From Chrysaora quinquecirrha (taxonomy: Eukaryota > Cnidaria > Scyphozoa > Semaeostomeae > Pelagiidae): DNA of 64,000 nucleotides. Position numbers and translations under genes: made by a program. Location: NCBI GenBank assembly GCA_014526335.1, contig JACTAT010000059.1, positions 4,717,560 through 4,781,559 of the forward strand. The letters are read 5' to 3'. Of this stretch, positions 22,001 to 28,383 are shown in pieces; position 1 is the first letter of the stretch; each line of letters starts with the position of its first letter. Below the pieces are notes generated by a model. That model worked only from the letters and a program-made list of their open reading frames with translations, did not search any database and was not told where the DNA came from.

Positions 22001-24443
22001 GTTTGATTCATGAGCATGCTGAACTAAATTTGATTAGGCTAAAGAGTTTCTTTATTTTTCATAGCGAGCTGTCCTTCTTCGATTCCGGCTTCACTCTCTG
22101 TCGTGGGCCAAGCTGGAACTGATATCGGATATAGCCAGAAATTTAGTAAGTTTTTATTTATTTATTTCTCAGTTCATGTCTCATGAGGCCTCATGACTTG
22201 GGAAGTTGCTGTACGAAACTCTCGCTTGATAAGAAGATCGGGAGCACTAAAAACAATTGTCGAATACAACCCGCTTATATAAACAGAAGTCTTAGAAACC
22301 AACCTCATTCTGAACACTCAATCGCGTTTCCTCGATTCTCAACCGTCAACCGATTTAGACCCTGGTACCGGCCCGAAAACATTACTAGCGATTTCTGTAG
22401 GTGAGTCCTATTAATGGCCTATATTGTTTTATTGTCCGCTGTTTTCGTCTTGTGATCTAACCATGTGAACCACATAGTTAGTTAATCTGACTCGAGTAGA
22501 GAGTGCCTATCCTGGCTATAGTGCTCGATATACGCGAGTATAGAGCAATTATAAAGCAGAATGAACACATTAAGAGACAGACATGTCCTTCTGTTACTCT
22601 GTAAACAAGTACTGCTGTAATCCGGAATATTTTTTCATTGGTATAGTCTGTCTGACGAGTGCGTAAGCACGAAACTCAGAGTAACAGAAGGACATGTCTG
22701 TTTCTTAATATGTTCATTCTGCTTTAGTTATAGTTATATAGTAGAAATCCGCACATTGGAACCTTAAAGAAGCCACAACCCGAAATTACATATTTTCTAT
22801 AAATAAGAGCCATTTCATTCTGATATCCAAACAGGTACTTTATATAGAAAATCCACTCGCTTGGGTTCTAATGCAACTTGATTGCGAGTTAACCTCTGTC
22901 TAAACCTACTAAAACATTACATTCACGAAAATATTAAGCAGGGCATGCTTGAGTTGCTAAACCTTGTACCATGCTTTGTTTTTGGCTATTTTAAGAGCCT
23001 TCACCCTGATTATTGATAACGCCCCATTGCAATTAAAGTCATAGGCCTTCATAGGTGTAGGATGAAGGGAGTGGGAGTTCTGTAGCCTCTCCTTATTGTT
23101 AAAATCACATTCGGACACAGAATTTCAATTCTGAAATCGGGAAAATTTCATGAAAAATTTACCAAGAACAGGACAGTCCTTCTAGATTTTTTCTTCCTCT
23201 ACGCCAATAAGTAGAAGCTAAATAGGCTTCGTTCAAAAACTTAAGTTCTTAGCTATGTTCGGGTTTTTATTGTATAGTGGAACATCCATTAATAGATTCT
23301 TCTATACAACGTGCACCTCTGTGCATTTGACCATATCATTTGTCGGTTGTACACCACGTAGTGAAGTTATTGTCATGTACAGGTAAAATTATTAATAGCT
23401 TCCATCTTTTTATCAAGGTAAAGCGTTATTCAGAAGCCGAATGATTGTTTGCGTGGAAACTCCTCGGCAAAGAGATGAGCCTGACGTACGAAGGATCATC
23501 AGTCCCATCAGAAAAGGGGGCAGAAGCGTTAGGATTGGAAGCAAATTTATTAGCCTCTCTCAAGGTAAAATATTCAATGGTTTAGATAAGTGAAGCTATT
23601 TCCTAGTGCCTTTCTGGTAGTAATTAATGTAAATCCTCAAATAAGCCCCCATTTTCGAAAAGCCTCCCCCCAAAACAAGCCTCACCTTAGAATTCATGTT
23701 TGCAAAAATTCCCCCTCGAATAGGCTATCCTTTAGGCCCCCATGGGGAGCTTTTACTACGTCTCATGGAATTTTTCCTATAATGCATCTTTCAACAAATT
23801 AAATCACTGAAAAAACTAATGCTGACGGGTTCTACTATCGATTCAACCATAACTATCAGCTTTCTGCGGTTAGCAAGTAGCTCTTTATTGTTTATTATAT
23901 TATATACGTACGTCATCCTCGATCTCTGTTTTTCTGTCGAAAAGAGCGTTAAAAGTTGACGGGTACCACTGAGCAAAACCTCCTCCCTCGAATTCGCCCC
24001 CTCCTCGATTTAGCCCCTAGCGCGAAATTCATTTCCAGGATTTACGCTATGCGAATTTGAATACTTCGAAAAAACTTAACGGAATACCTGACTTTTGTTT
24101 CGTAGAAAAATACACCAACTCCGAAGACTCCGCAAACAGCTTTGAAGATGACGATGAAGATGATTATGATGATGATGATGAACGTTTTCATGATACAGAA
24201 GACTACCTTTATACTGTCAGTGCTAAGTATTGCAACGAAAGTGACTTGTATATTGAAATTTGGCGCGTTTTTCGTCAGGCTGGCAACACTGGGACTGAAT
24301 TTGCTCATGTTATTCGTGATGATGTTGTAAGCATTCTTGAATATAGAGCATTTTGGAAGCATGATAGATATTCGAAGAATATCCTGAAATCAGTTGCTCC
24401 GAAAAGCAGGCGTGGAAAAGCCTTTAGCTGCCCTTGGTTCTGA
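731..24443 (+). CDS. Large multi-exon MUN-domain (Munc13/UNC13-family) protein, no C2 domain seen
   Basis: Munc13-family proteins bind SNAREs and prime or tether vesicles at membranes. Proposed exons: 731-about 1066; 1514-1561; 2581-2611; 3881-4002; 4821-4998; 6027-6267; 6820-7027; 7830-7929; 8563-8775; 9787-9956; 11466-11648; 12609-14437; 15190-15288; 16190-16286; 17084-17163; 17929-18049; 19123-19214; 19666-19860; 20763-20846; 21316-21375; 22065-22145; then less certain 22173-22400, 23418-23564, 24106-24443. From 1514 to 22145 every junction is GT/AG and codon phase is continuous, apart from two internal shifts in the large exon. Homology to the MUN domain is recognised by eye: a block with RYGVCSLF in the position of the Munc13 RYGIESIY motif, VSSSLIDVLYM aligning with the CSVVDVF segment, RLNNTRSL aligning with MNNTQQL, and a second helical block (MHD2) at 19666-22145. 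C2 domains, usual in this family, are not visible. Orthology to UNC13D or BAIAP3 cannot be decided. Confidence 0.75.
1514..4998 (+). CDS. MUN-domain gene, N-terminal exons (1514-1561, 2581-2611, 3881-4002, 4821-4998)
   Basis: Four small exons join in frame. 1514-1561 ends in two bases that complete a Glu codon with the first base of 2581-2611, giving KLEIHNLLPGRLE. This continues directly into EKELYKRVLQ at 3881. ELYxxVL followed by His a few residues on resembles the segment before the MUN domain in UNC13D and BAIAP3 (EELYEEALYTIQH). 4002 to 4821 is joined through a split AGT codon. The 4821 exon is Ser-rich, then helical, and ends at a GTACTG donor. Intron 4003-4820 contains a MITE copy and a SINE fragment. 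Confidence 0.65.
1851..1929 (+). other. Possible 79-nt alternative (frame-changing) cassette exon
   Basis: Bounded by a good acceptor (TTATTTCCAG) and a GTAAGA donor, with an open frame of 26 codons (PKRCCLPMDQNK...). It can follow exon 1514-1561 in phase. However, inclusion would put the next exon (2581-2611) out of the frame that makes sense, whereas skipping keeps everything in phase. It is therefore a poison or alternative exon, or a chance match. Confidence 0.25.
2190..2450 (+). repeat. Dispersed SINE-like element in an intron
   Basis: A stretch beginning GTGGTCTCTGTGGTGCAGCC, containing GGTACCTGGTCGG and ending in a pyrimidine-rich AACTTTACTTTTTACTTTACTT tract. The opening resembles tRNA-derived promoter boxes and the end is a low-complexity tail. 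No second copy is obvious in this window, so the assignment rests on structure alone. Confidence 0.35.
4040..4318. mobile_element. MITE, 'GGCCAAACGATCAAACATTG' family, copy 1
   Basis: Palindromic element starting GGCCCTTGCCACATGATCAA and ending TTTTGATCTTTTGGCAAC. Interior segments are TTTGAAATTTGCTC and CAAGCAAA-type repeats in inverted order. It has the same ends and interior words as copies near 10.8, 11.7, 19.3, 34.1 and 48.1 kb. No coding capacity. Confidence 0.65.
4480..4585 (+). repeat. SINE fragment with tRNA-like box B and shared 3' tail
   Basis: Contains CCAGGTTCGAGATCTGG (box B-like GGTTCGA) followed by TTCATCTACTTCTGAGACC. The same tail occurs near 39.0 kb (minus) and in altered form near 56.07 kb and 1.73 kb, which defines a SINE family with a conserved 3' end. 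Confidence 0.5.
5491..5647. mobile_element. MITE of the TAGACTTATT family (157 bp)
   Basis: Starts TAGACTTACTATATG and ends GGTAGTAAGTCTA, so the termini are inverted repeats. The interior has its own inverted pair (GCAAACAGCAGCAA near 5518 and GTTGCTGTTTGC near 5561). Related to the copies at 11869 and 20169. No clear target duplication here. Confidence 0.55.
6027..11648 (+). CDS. MUN-domain gene, central exons with first Munc homology region
   Basis: Exons 6027-6267, 6820-7027, 7830-7929, 8563-8775, 9787-9956 and 11466-11648, all in matching phase. The 6820 start is chosen over a nearer AG at 6860 because only it keeps the frame (RLLRCISVTIILNPLSSYEM). FGLRYGVCSLFRQIA followed by a helical run through 7929 aligns with the Munc13 segment RYGIESIYQAMTHFACL. 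REMLEHALVILHDNIEYTF and the hydrophobic helices after it match the following MUN helices. 9787-11648 (KTLITLLHDMRKEF, KLYGLCMKDIKELL) corresponds to MHD1. Predicted to be all-alpha and cytosolic. Confidence 0.7.
7130..7550. repeat. Dispersed intronic repeat, related to 38.84-38.99 kb
   Basis: Words such as TTGTCGGCGCATTGTTCC, CTTTTTGACGGCAACTTG and AGCGCTCTTGCAACTAGTTG recur in reverse complement at 38870-38980. It therefore belongs to a dispersed family, probably a short non-autonomous element. Ends are not resolved. Confidence 0.4.
8880..9680. repeat. Dispersed repeat cluster (GAATAATTGGCAAA...; CTGACACTCCTCA family)
   Basis: Two head-to-tail related blocks begin near 8874 and 9134 with GAATAATTGGCAAA, followed by CATCCACCCACATCAAAAC / GTCCGTATCAAAACC and GGACAGAAAGAGTTC-type words. 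They run into TGATTGGTGCATT-type sequence and, near 9520-9650, the ends GACACTCCTCA and TTTCTGACGTTTAAACTC. The same string of words appears in reverse order at 63.6-63.96 kb, and the terminal words appear at 7.6, 24.6 and 26.8 kb. Non-coding. Confidence 0.5.
10785..11231. mobile_element. MITE, 'GGCCAAACGATCAAACATTG' family, copy 2 (about 447 bp)
   Basis: Left end GGCCCTGGCTAAGCGGTCAAACATTG, given here by its first 20 bases GGCCCTGGCTAAGCGGTCAA; right end TTTGATCGTTTGGCCAGGG is its inverted counterpart. Inside, further inverted modules of AAACATTGCTTGACAAGC type alternate. Open frames across it are chance products of the repeat. Lies in the intron 9957-11465. Confidence 0.7.
11735..12322. mobile_element. 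MITE copy 3, interrupted by a nested MITE
   Basis: Begins GGCTCTGGCCAAACGACC and ends GATCGTTTGGCCAGGGCC. Copy 2 is a good template for the interior. Continuity is broken at 11869-12018 by a 150-bp insertion of another family with a 9-bp direct duplication, so this copy is older than the insert. Confidence 0.7.
11869..12018. mobile_element. Nested 150-bp MITE with TAGACTTATT termini and 9-bp target duplication
   Basis: Starts TAGACTTATTGC and ends GGTAATAAGTCTA. It is flanked on both sides by GCTAACATG (11860-11868 and 12019-12027), an exact 9-bp target-site duplication. The duplicated sequence belongs to the host MITE, where the uninterrupted version reads GCTAATGCAC-like in copy 2. Confidence 0.85.
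12609..14437 (+). CDS. MUN-domain gene, large exon encoding an acidic insertion, with two -1 shifts
   Basis: The T at 12609 completes a split AGT codon with 11648, giving ISPSDQKWRIYFMLEMH. AKDNWQTIS then fits the Munc13 segment before the VVDVF motif. The frame breaks at about 12858 and again at about 13220, each time to the frame one base earlier. The last part contains VSSSLIDVLYM and IIRENFALSLVM, which align with the next MUN segment, and ends at a GTAATT donor in phase with 15190. Between the MUN parts lie about 500 residues rich in Asp, Glu, Ser, Asn, with related motifs DDEVFIKGED and PDDTVFIEGNEE, and a Cys-rich patch (CNCHSKNCPGISNC, near 13605-13650). Restoring one base at each break gives an exon of 610 codons, exactly in phase at both ends. 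The hydrophobic run after 14437 is intron read-through. Confidence 0.65.
14560..15115 (+). repeat. tRNA-derived SINE copies
   Basis: Three partial units share TTTCATTGGGCT, TTGGCTCTCTGATCATGCAG and a box B-like CAGGCTCAAGTCC / GGGCTCGAATCCC, followed by TATGCCA and AAAGTCATTTTAAGTAACC. The last unit (about 14930-15110) is nearly identical to 18240-18430. Polymerase III-type boxes mark them as tRNA-derived SINEs. Confidence 0.65.
15190..19214 (+). CDS. MUN-domain gene, exons between MHD1 and MHD2
   Basis: Exons 15190-15288, 16190-16286, 17084-17163, 17929-18049 and 19123-19214, continuous in phase (split GGC at 16286/17084 and CGT at 18049/19123). FALSLVM plus NIGDLLTTYGEALL aligns with the Munc13 helix FAKTISNVLLQYADIV. 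MCTRLNNTRSLIDML aligns with the LMNNTQQLRVQLEKM helix that precedes MHD2. Introns contain a foldback element, a minisatellite and SINEs, but the exons show no damage. Confidence 0.7.
15669..15958. mobile_element. Foldback element with long inverted termini
   Basis: Left arm CACGCTAGCGAATCTATAAT and CACTACTGTGGTGG repeats; right arm CCACAGTAGTGATTATAGG then TTCGCTAGCGTG. The interior is multiple permutations of CCACCACAGTA / TACTGTGGTGG. It could fold into a very stable stem. No coding content; lies in the intron 15289-16189. Confidence 0.6.
16296..16978 (+). repeat. Intronic minisatellite, 28-bp period, telomere-like
   Basis: About 24 tandem units built on CCTAAACCTAATGTTACCC followed by TTACCTATG (28 bp in the regular part), with variants ATTACCATTACC and blocks CCCCGTAGCCTGTTACCGTC in the second half. 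The CCTAA and TTACCC words resemble degenerate telomere repeats. Sits wholly inside the intron 16287-17083. Confidence 0.85.
18240..18430 (+). repeat. tRNA-derived SINE copy
   Basis: Nearly identical to 14930-15110: AAAGCCATTGAGAAGGGTCA, AAGCGTGATAGTCGTTGGC, then CAGTCCAGGCTCAAGTCC and a 3' part AAAGTCATTTTAAGTAACC. Confidence 0.7.
18616..18794. mobile_element. Probable TAGACTTATT-family MITE
   Basis: Begins TAGACTTATTTCATGAGTCG, closely matching the nested element at 11869, and ends ACTTATCTAATGAGTCTA. No exact target duplication found. Confidence 0.4.
18930..19075 (+). repeat. tRNA-derived SINE copy with recognisable box A
   Basis: Contains CTATAGCTCAGTGG (tRNA box A) and CAGGTTAGAATT (degenerate box B) about 40 bp apart, then TGGTATGCCACTTTTGG. 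Same family as the copies at 14.6-15.1 and 18.2-18.4 kb, and the clearest evidence of its tRNA origin. Confidence 0.65.
19285..19538. mobile_element. MITE, 'GGCCAAACGATCAAACATTG' family, copy 4
   Basis: Begins GGCCTGGCCAAATAATCAA and ends GTTTGATCTTTTGGCCATGG. Interior words GCTTTACAAGCAATGTTTG and AAACATTGCTTGACAAGC are shared with the other copies. Confidence 0.65.
19666..22145 (+). CDS. MUN-domain gene, second Munc homology region (MHD2) exons
   Basis: Exons 19666-19860, 20763-20846, 21316-21375 and 22065-22145 are all phase-0 exons with clean GT/AG sites. The product runs through FLDHQMKMLHQNLRPVSV and VVKALWNRVIL, matching the Munc13 MHD2 pattern LLDSNLTLFAKICEKTV and VLKELWKLVM. The amphipathic helices from 20763 to 22145 (ERFIQLISVLLRHL, LRFRLHSLSWAKLELI) fit the end of the MUN domain. 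Munc13 proteins normally continue into a C-terminal C2 domain; none is seen here. Confidence 0.7.
20169..20313. mobile_element. TAGACTTATT-family MITE (145 bp)
   Basis: Ends TAGACTTATTACC and GTGTAATAAGTCTA. Flanks CACGTGTCT and CGTGTGTCT agree at 7 of 9 positions, fitting an aged 9-bp target duplication. The interior holds AACAGCTTC / CAGCTGTTTCC and a purine-rich GGAGCGGGGTGGTGG run. Confidence 0.65.
22173..24443 (+). CDS. MUN-domain gene, probable C-terminal exons (22173-22400, 23418-23564, 24106-24443)
   Basis: 23418-23564 and 24106-24443 join in phase (split GAA codon) and end with TGA at 24441. The product has a basic stretch (RRIISPIRKGGRSVRIG), then an acidic run (FEDDDEDDYDDDDERF), then a mixed helical tail ending SRRGKAFSCPWF. 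Exon 22173-22400 has good splice sites, but phase cannot be closed with either 22145 or 23418; one base or one small exon is unaccounted for. No C2 or other known domain seen. The 24106 exon could also belong to a different short gene, but splice phase favours this one. Confidence 0.45.
22553..22726. repeat. Long hairpin (arms about 48 bp, loop about 73 bp)
   Basis: Arm 22553-22602 (AAAGCAGAATGAACAC..., CATGTCCTTCTGTTACTCTG) is matched by 22676-22726 (CAGAGTAACAGAAGGACATG..., GTTCATTCTGCTTT) with few mismatches. The loop contains CTGACGAGTGCGTAAGCACG, itself a small hairpin. Most likely a MITE. Confidence 0.65.
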
Positions 24444-24574
24444 ATGAGATATTGAGTTGAATTATAATTTCCAGTGTTTGGAAATATAGTGACTGTTTGT
24501 AGCTAAATGCATCTTTGGTGTATATTTTTGTATGTAGTTTGCGATTAACAGTGGAAACATTTTGAGGCATACTT

Positions 24575-24708
24575 GAAAGCTTTTTTCGTCTGACACTCCT
24601 CACAGTGTGAACGTCAGAAACAGACCGAAACAATTATTCCCCCTTACTTCATTGTTTCGGCCTGTTTCTGACATTCATACCCTGAGGAGTGTCAGACGAG
24701 AAAAGCTT
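24575..24708. mobile_element. Short foldback of CTGACACTCCTCA-family ends
   Basis: Arms of about 58 bp (AAGCTTTTTTCGTCTGACAC... AGACCGAAACAAT and ATTGTTTCGGCC... GTGTCAGACGAGAAAAGCTT) separated by about 15 bp. It corresponds to the two termini of the longer element at 26812-27097 with the interior missing. Confidence 0.65.
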
Positions 24709-26811
24709 GTACATCGCAATTCTGAAGTTTTGTACTACTCAAAAATTATTTTTGTATGTAGTAAAAAGTGTTTTCCCTCTGGCATTTTAAGCCAATTTTT
24801 TTAGAGCCAGGTATAATTCCCACCTATCAGATCAATTTGATTTGTTTTTAATGACCAATCTGAACGCGACATTTGTTGAGCGAATTTGATTGGTGCAAAC
24901 AGTGTAAACGCTGTAAATGGCTCAAATTTGTGATTATTTGAGCTGTGTAGGTGTGTGAACTTGAGAATGCATAGCTTCTAGAAAATTTTGAGTTAAGTCA
25001 ACGAAACAAAACCTGGAGCTAGGTTTAGTGCAGAATTACTGTGATTAAGAAGGAACGTATATGTTCGTTTTCTTTTTCAAGTAACCCTGGTTATACAAAA
25101 ACTTTGTTTTGTTTGGCGCTATCAAACGAACGGAAAGTTTTCAGTGAAGGGTTCAACATTTTGTAACACGGTTAATGTTCTTAAGCGATGGATGATAGGT
25201 GCATTTTAACTATTCAAATGTCAAATGGAGCGAAACAGTATGCACCAGAGTCTTCTCTACAATGTCAGCTGCACCAGTTTTGATCAGGTTAAAATTTTCT
25301 AGGTCGTTATTTGTTACTTTGCATGTTTGCTTTTTGTTTTGTTTGTTTGTTTGTTTGTTTGTTTGTTTGTTAGGGTTGTTGCTTGTTTAGGATTGTTTGT
25401 TAGTTTGTTTGTTTGTATGTTTGCTAGTCTGTTTGTTGTTTGGATTGTTTAGTTTTGGATTTGTTTTTTTTGCTTTAGAAATGTGCATTTGATAACTGCA
25501 ATCTGTCTGCATTATAATGACATTAAATATCAGTAAATTATATATTTTTGGATAAATTTTACATAGAGGTTCAGAAAATAATTTTAACAATAAGTGTTAT
25601 AAGTAAACATAGAAATTGATATGACATAATTTTATATAATCAAGCAATGTATTTTTGCTATATGTATGTAATACACGACCTGATTTAAGCTTTTTAGATT
25701 TGCAATTGAAGTATAGTGCTGGAAATGATAGAAATTTGTCCGCGCTCTGTCTTTAATGTAATCAGCTGCATGAACAGGATTCGAAATACTGGAAACTGGA
25801 GCCAGTTTCTGCTCTAGCGACCCAGTCGTTCCGTTCCATTCGTTTCAACATTGATATTCCCTCGTTCAGGTCTTTGTGTCGTCGGCCACCAAGCCAACTA
25901 TCCCAGCGACTACAAGAGAACAGAATCAGACTGACGGAACCAGAAACAAGGACTGTTATCCAAGATTATGAATGAGATTGATGGCTGGATTGATGAATTG
26001 AATCCATGACAAGGGACAAGGAAGAAGGCGGATGACTAGGGCTGATAAAAAAGATGAGGGACAAGGAACATAGACCAAAATCGATGAAATGGCAAGAGAA
26101 AGACCGACGGCGAGAAAAGCGGGACCGTAAACCGTGGACCAAGAAAAAAGAACAGGACCTTGGAACAGGAATGATGAAGAGGACCAGAAAGGGAAACTAA
26201 GCTGATGACTAGATGCCTAGACTTGACGGAGAAACATGAGGAATTGCTCATTTAAAATGACTGCTTTTTCTACAACTACGTGAAGGTGGATGCACTTGGA
26301 TAGAAAGGTTAGGATGACCTGGAAGCTGGTGGCAAGGCATACCTGGTAAAAGGCCTGATTTTGGGGGGGGGTCCTTCTACAACTACAAAATCTTAATCTT
26401 CTCCCTGTGCGTACTCACTGTGTCTCTACAATGGAATCTCCATTAACGGAAACCTCTGTGCAATGGACCCTTCCAAACAACGGACACATATTTTGGTCCC
26501 AATAGTAAGCAAACCTCTTTATAGCAGACATCTATAAAACAGACAGTGGCACTGGTCCCACAGGTGTGGCGGTTCGAATGTAATCAAAATTCTAGTCAGT
26601 AATTCTGATCTCTTCTCTATTTCAGTTATTCGTGTATAACAACCAAATTCAAATGTTTATCTTGTGTCTGAAGTCTGAACAGAAACTTGAAAGAGATGAC
26701 AACAATCCGAAGGTAAATACATTGCAGTAATGGATTTGCTTGTTATTTATAAGGAACATCAGGCCCATTAATTACGAAATAGTGGGCAACAGCTGAAACA
26801 CCTTTGGACAT
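24709..26811. other. Non-coding stretch between MUN gene and GPCR
   Basis: Contains a (GTTT)n microsatellite at about 25338-25435 and scattered AT-rich sequence. Two isolated exon-like pieces are present: 26626-26712, an open 29-codon phase-0 piece with good splice sites (LFVYNNQIQMFILCLKSEQK), and a piece after an AG at about 25869, open for 33 codons to a stop. Neither can be linked to a gene with confidence. Confidence 0.4.
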
Positions 26812-27097
26812 TAAAGCTTATTTCATTTGACACTCGTTTGAGTATAAACACCAGAAACAGACCGTAACATTTTCGAACTCTTTCTGTCTCACTTGGACTC
26901 TTCAATTAATTATATTGACCCTCCCGCTGTGTCCCGCATGCTGATTGGTGTTAAACACAATGCCAAATTCAGCTTCACTTTCTGATTGGTGCATTTCGAT
27001 AAGCATCTGGGTAAATCTCCGCCTTATTCATATAGCTTCGGTCTGTTCCCGACGTTTATACTCTTAAGAAGCGTCAGATGAAAATAGCTTGTATGTA
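26812..27097. mobile_element. MITE of the CTGACACTCCTCA family, fuller copy
   Basis: Left terminus AAAGCTTATTTCATTTGACA...CAGAAACAGACCG; right terminus CGGTCTGTTCCCGACG...GTCAGATGAAAATAGCTTG, inverted repeats of about 55 bp. The interior includes TCTCACTTGGACTCTTCAATT and TTTCTGATTGGTGCATTTCG, shared with 9.2-9.4 and 63.7-63.8 kb. Confidence 0.65.
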
Positions 27098-27479
27098 TGT
27101 CAATAGATGTTTCCGCTATTGGCCGCAATTTTGAAGTTTTGTATAGCTCAAAGACTATTATTAATTACAATTTCTTATTAGTAGTACACTTATGTTGTAT
27201 TACTACTTTATAAGCATTTACAAATGTAAACTCTTTCGTTTGGTTGTCTAGAAAGTGTTTGCCGAAAAGGAAGGCAAATTTTCTGTTTGCTTCCTAAACG
27301 GAACATTTTGCGAATAGAAAACCCAATATTACCTGCTTCAGATAAAATAGCTTCAATAAAAAACCTCTGCGATTTATTTTGTGATTAGAAAAAGTAGAAA
27401 AATATAAGCCTTGGCTAATTTATTGACAAGGAATCAACAAAATGGTTTGAATCTAGTTTTTGCAATTTTACGCCACATT

Positions 27480-28200
27480 GCACGTGAAGTGCAGTTGAGA
27501 TTAAGCCAATCAGCGATCTTGTAGGTGAATTTCACGTTGCCACTTAAACGATCAAACCAGTCTGCATCCACTACTTTGGGTCATTAGATTGCTGCATACA
27601 TAATAGCTTTGGTGATTTTGGACAGTCTATCTATTTGAAGTTGTGCGGTGGCTCTAGGTGTCTCAGTACCTTAAAGAGACTGTGCGAGTTGCTAAAAAGT
27701 TGTGGACATGAATTAACTACTTGGCTTTAGCTACAGTTTTATGAAGTGGTATTCCTTTGTGCTTTGATTTCAACCCATCTTCAAACTGGATAAGAGACAG
27801 TTTCACGTGTCGGAAGAAGAATACAGAGACAAGTTTCACGTTTTCAATTGAGATTGAACCAATCAGCATCCACTAACTTTAGCCGGAAGATTTCTGACCC
27901 TTTCGTGATTTTGACAGCCTGTTTTAAAAGACTTTGCACCATTCGCTAGAAATTTATATGGACATTTATATGGACCTATCTTCAAGTTGGGTAATAGACA
28001 GTTTCACGTGTCGAAAGAAGAATACAGAGACAAGTTTCACGTGATCTATTAAGATGCAACCAATCAGCATCCATTACTCTAAGCCGGAAGATTTCTGATC
28101 TCTTCTTGATTCTGGATAGTCTATTTTGAGTTCCTCTGTTTTACTTGTCTCTAAGGAGACTTGTTACCAGTCGCTAGAAATTTAAATGGAAAGACTATAT
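27480..28200 (+). repeat. Triplicated block upstream of the GPCR gene
   Basis: Two copies are 201 bp apart (GACAGTTTCACGTGTCG at 27796 and 27997; CCAATCAGCATCCA at 27859 and 28060). A more diverged, longer copy precedes them (CCAATCAGC at 27506, with CACGTGAAGTGCAG). Each holds CACGTG/TTCACGT, a CCAATCAGC box and GGAAGATTTCTGA-type words. The block ends less than 200 bp from the GPCR start codon. Confidence 0.7.
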
Positions 28201-28383
28201 TTGATTATATAATAGCTTGTTTTGCTTTAATCTAGCCAGCGCTCTGACTCTAACTGATCGCAGGCTACTTTATATTGGATTCCGTGAAGCGATTTTTATG
28301 TGGCGTTCCAGTGTTAGACACCTAACTTTATAAGTGAAGTATCGAAAGCTATATCTGACCTACTGGTCATAAAACCTCAAAGA

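Noticed and set aside
24142..24362. Met/Asp/Ile-rich frames on both strands opposite the acidic exon
   Set aside because: Shadows of a GATGATGAT-type run in the real plus-strand exon.
26626..26712. 87-nt phase-0 exon candidate between the MUN gene and the GPCR
   Set aside because: Splice sites are good but it cannot be connected to either gene, and the peptide is not recognisable. Kept only as a note.
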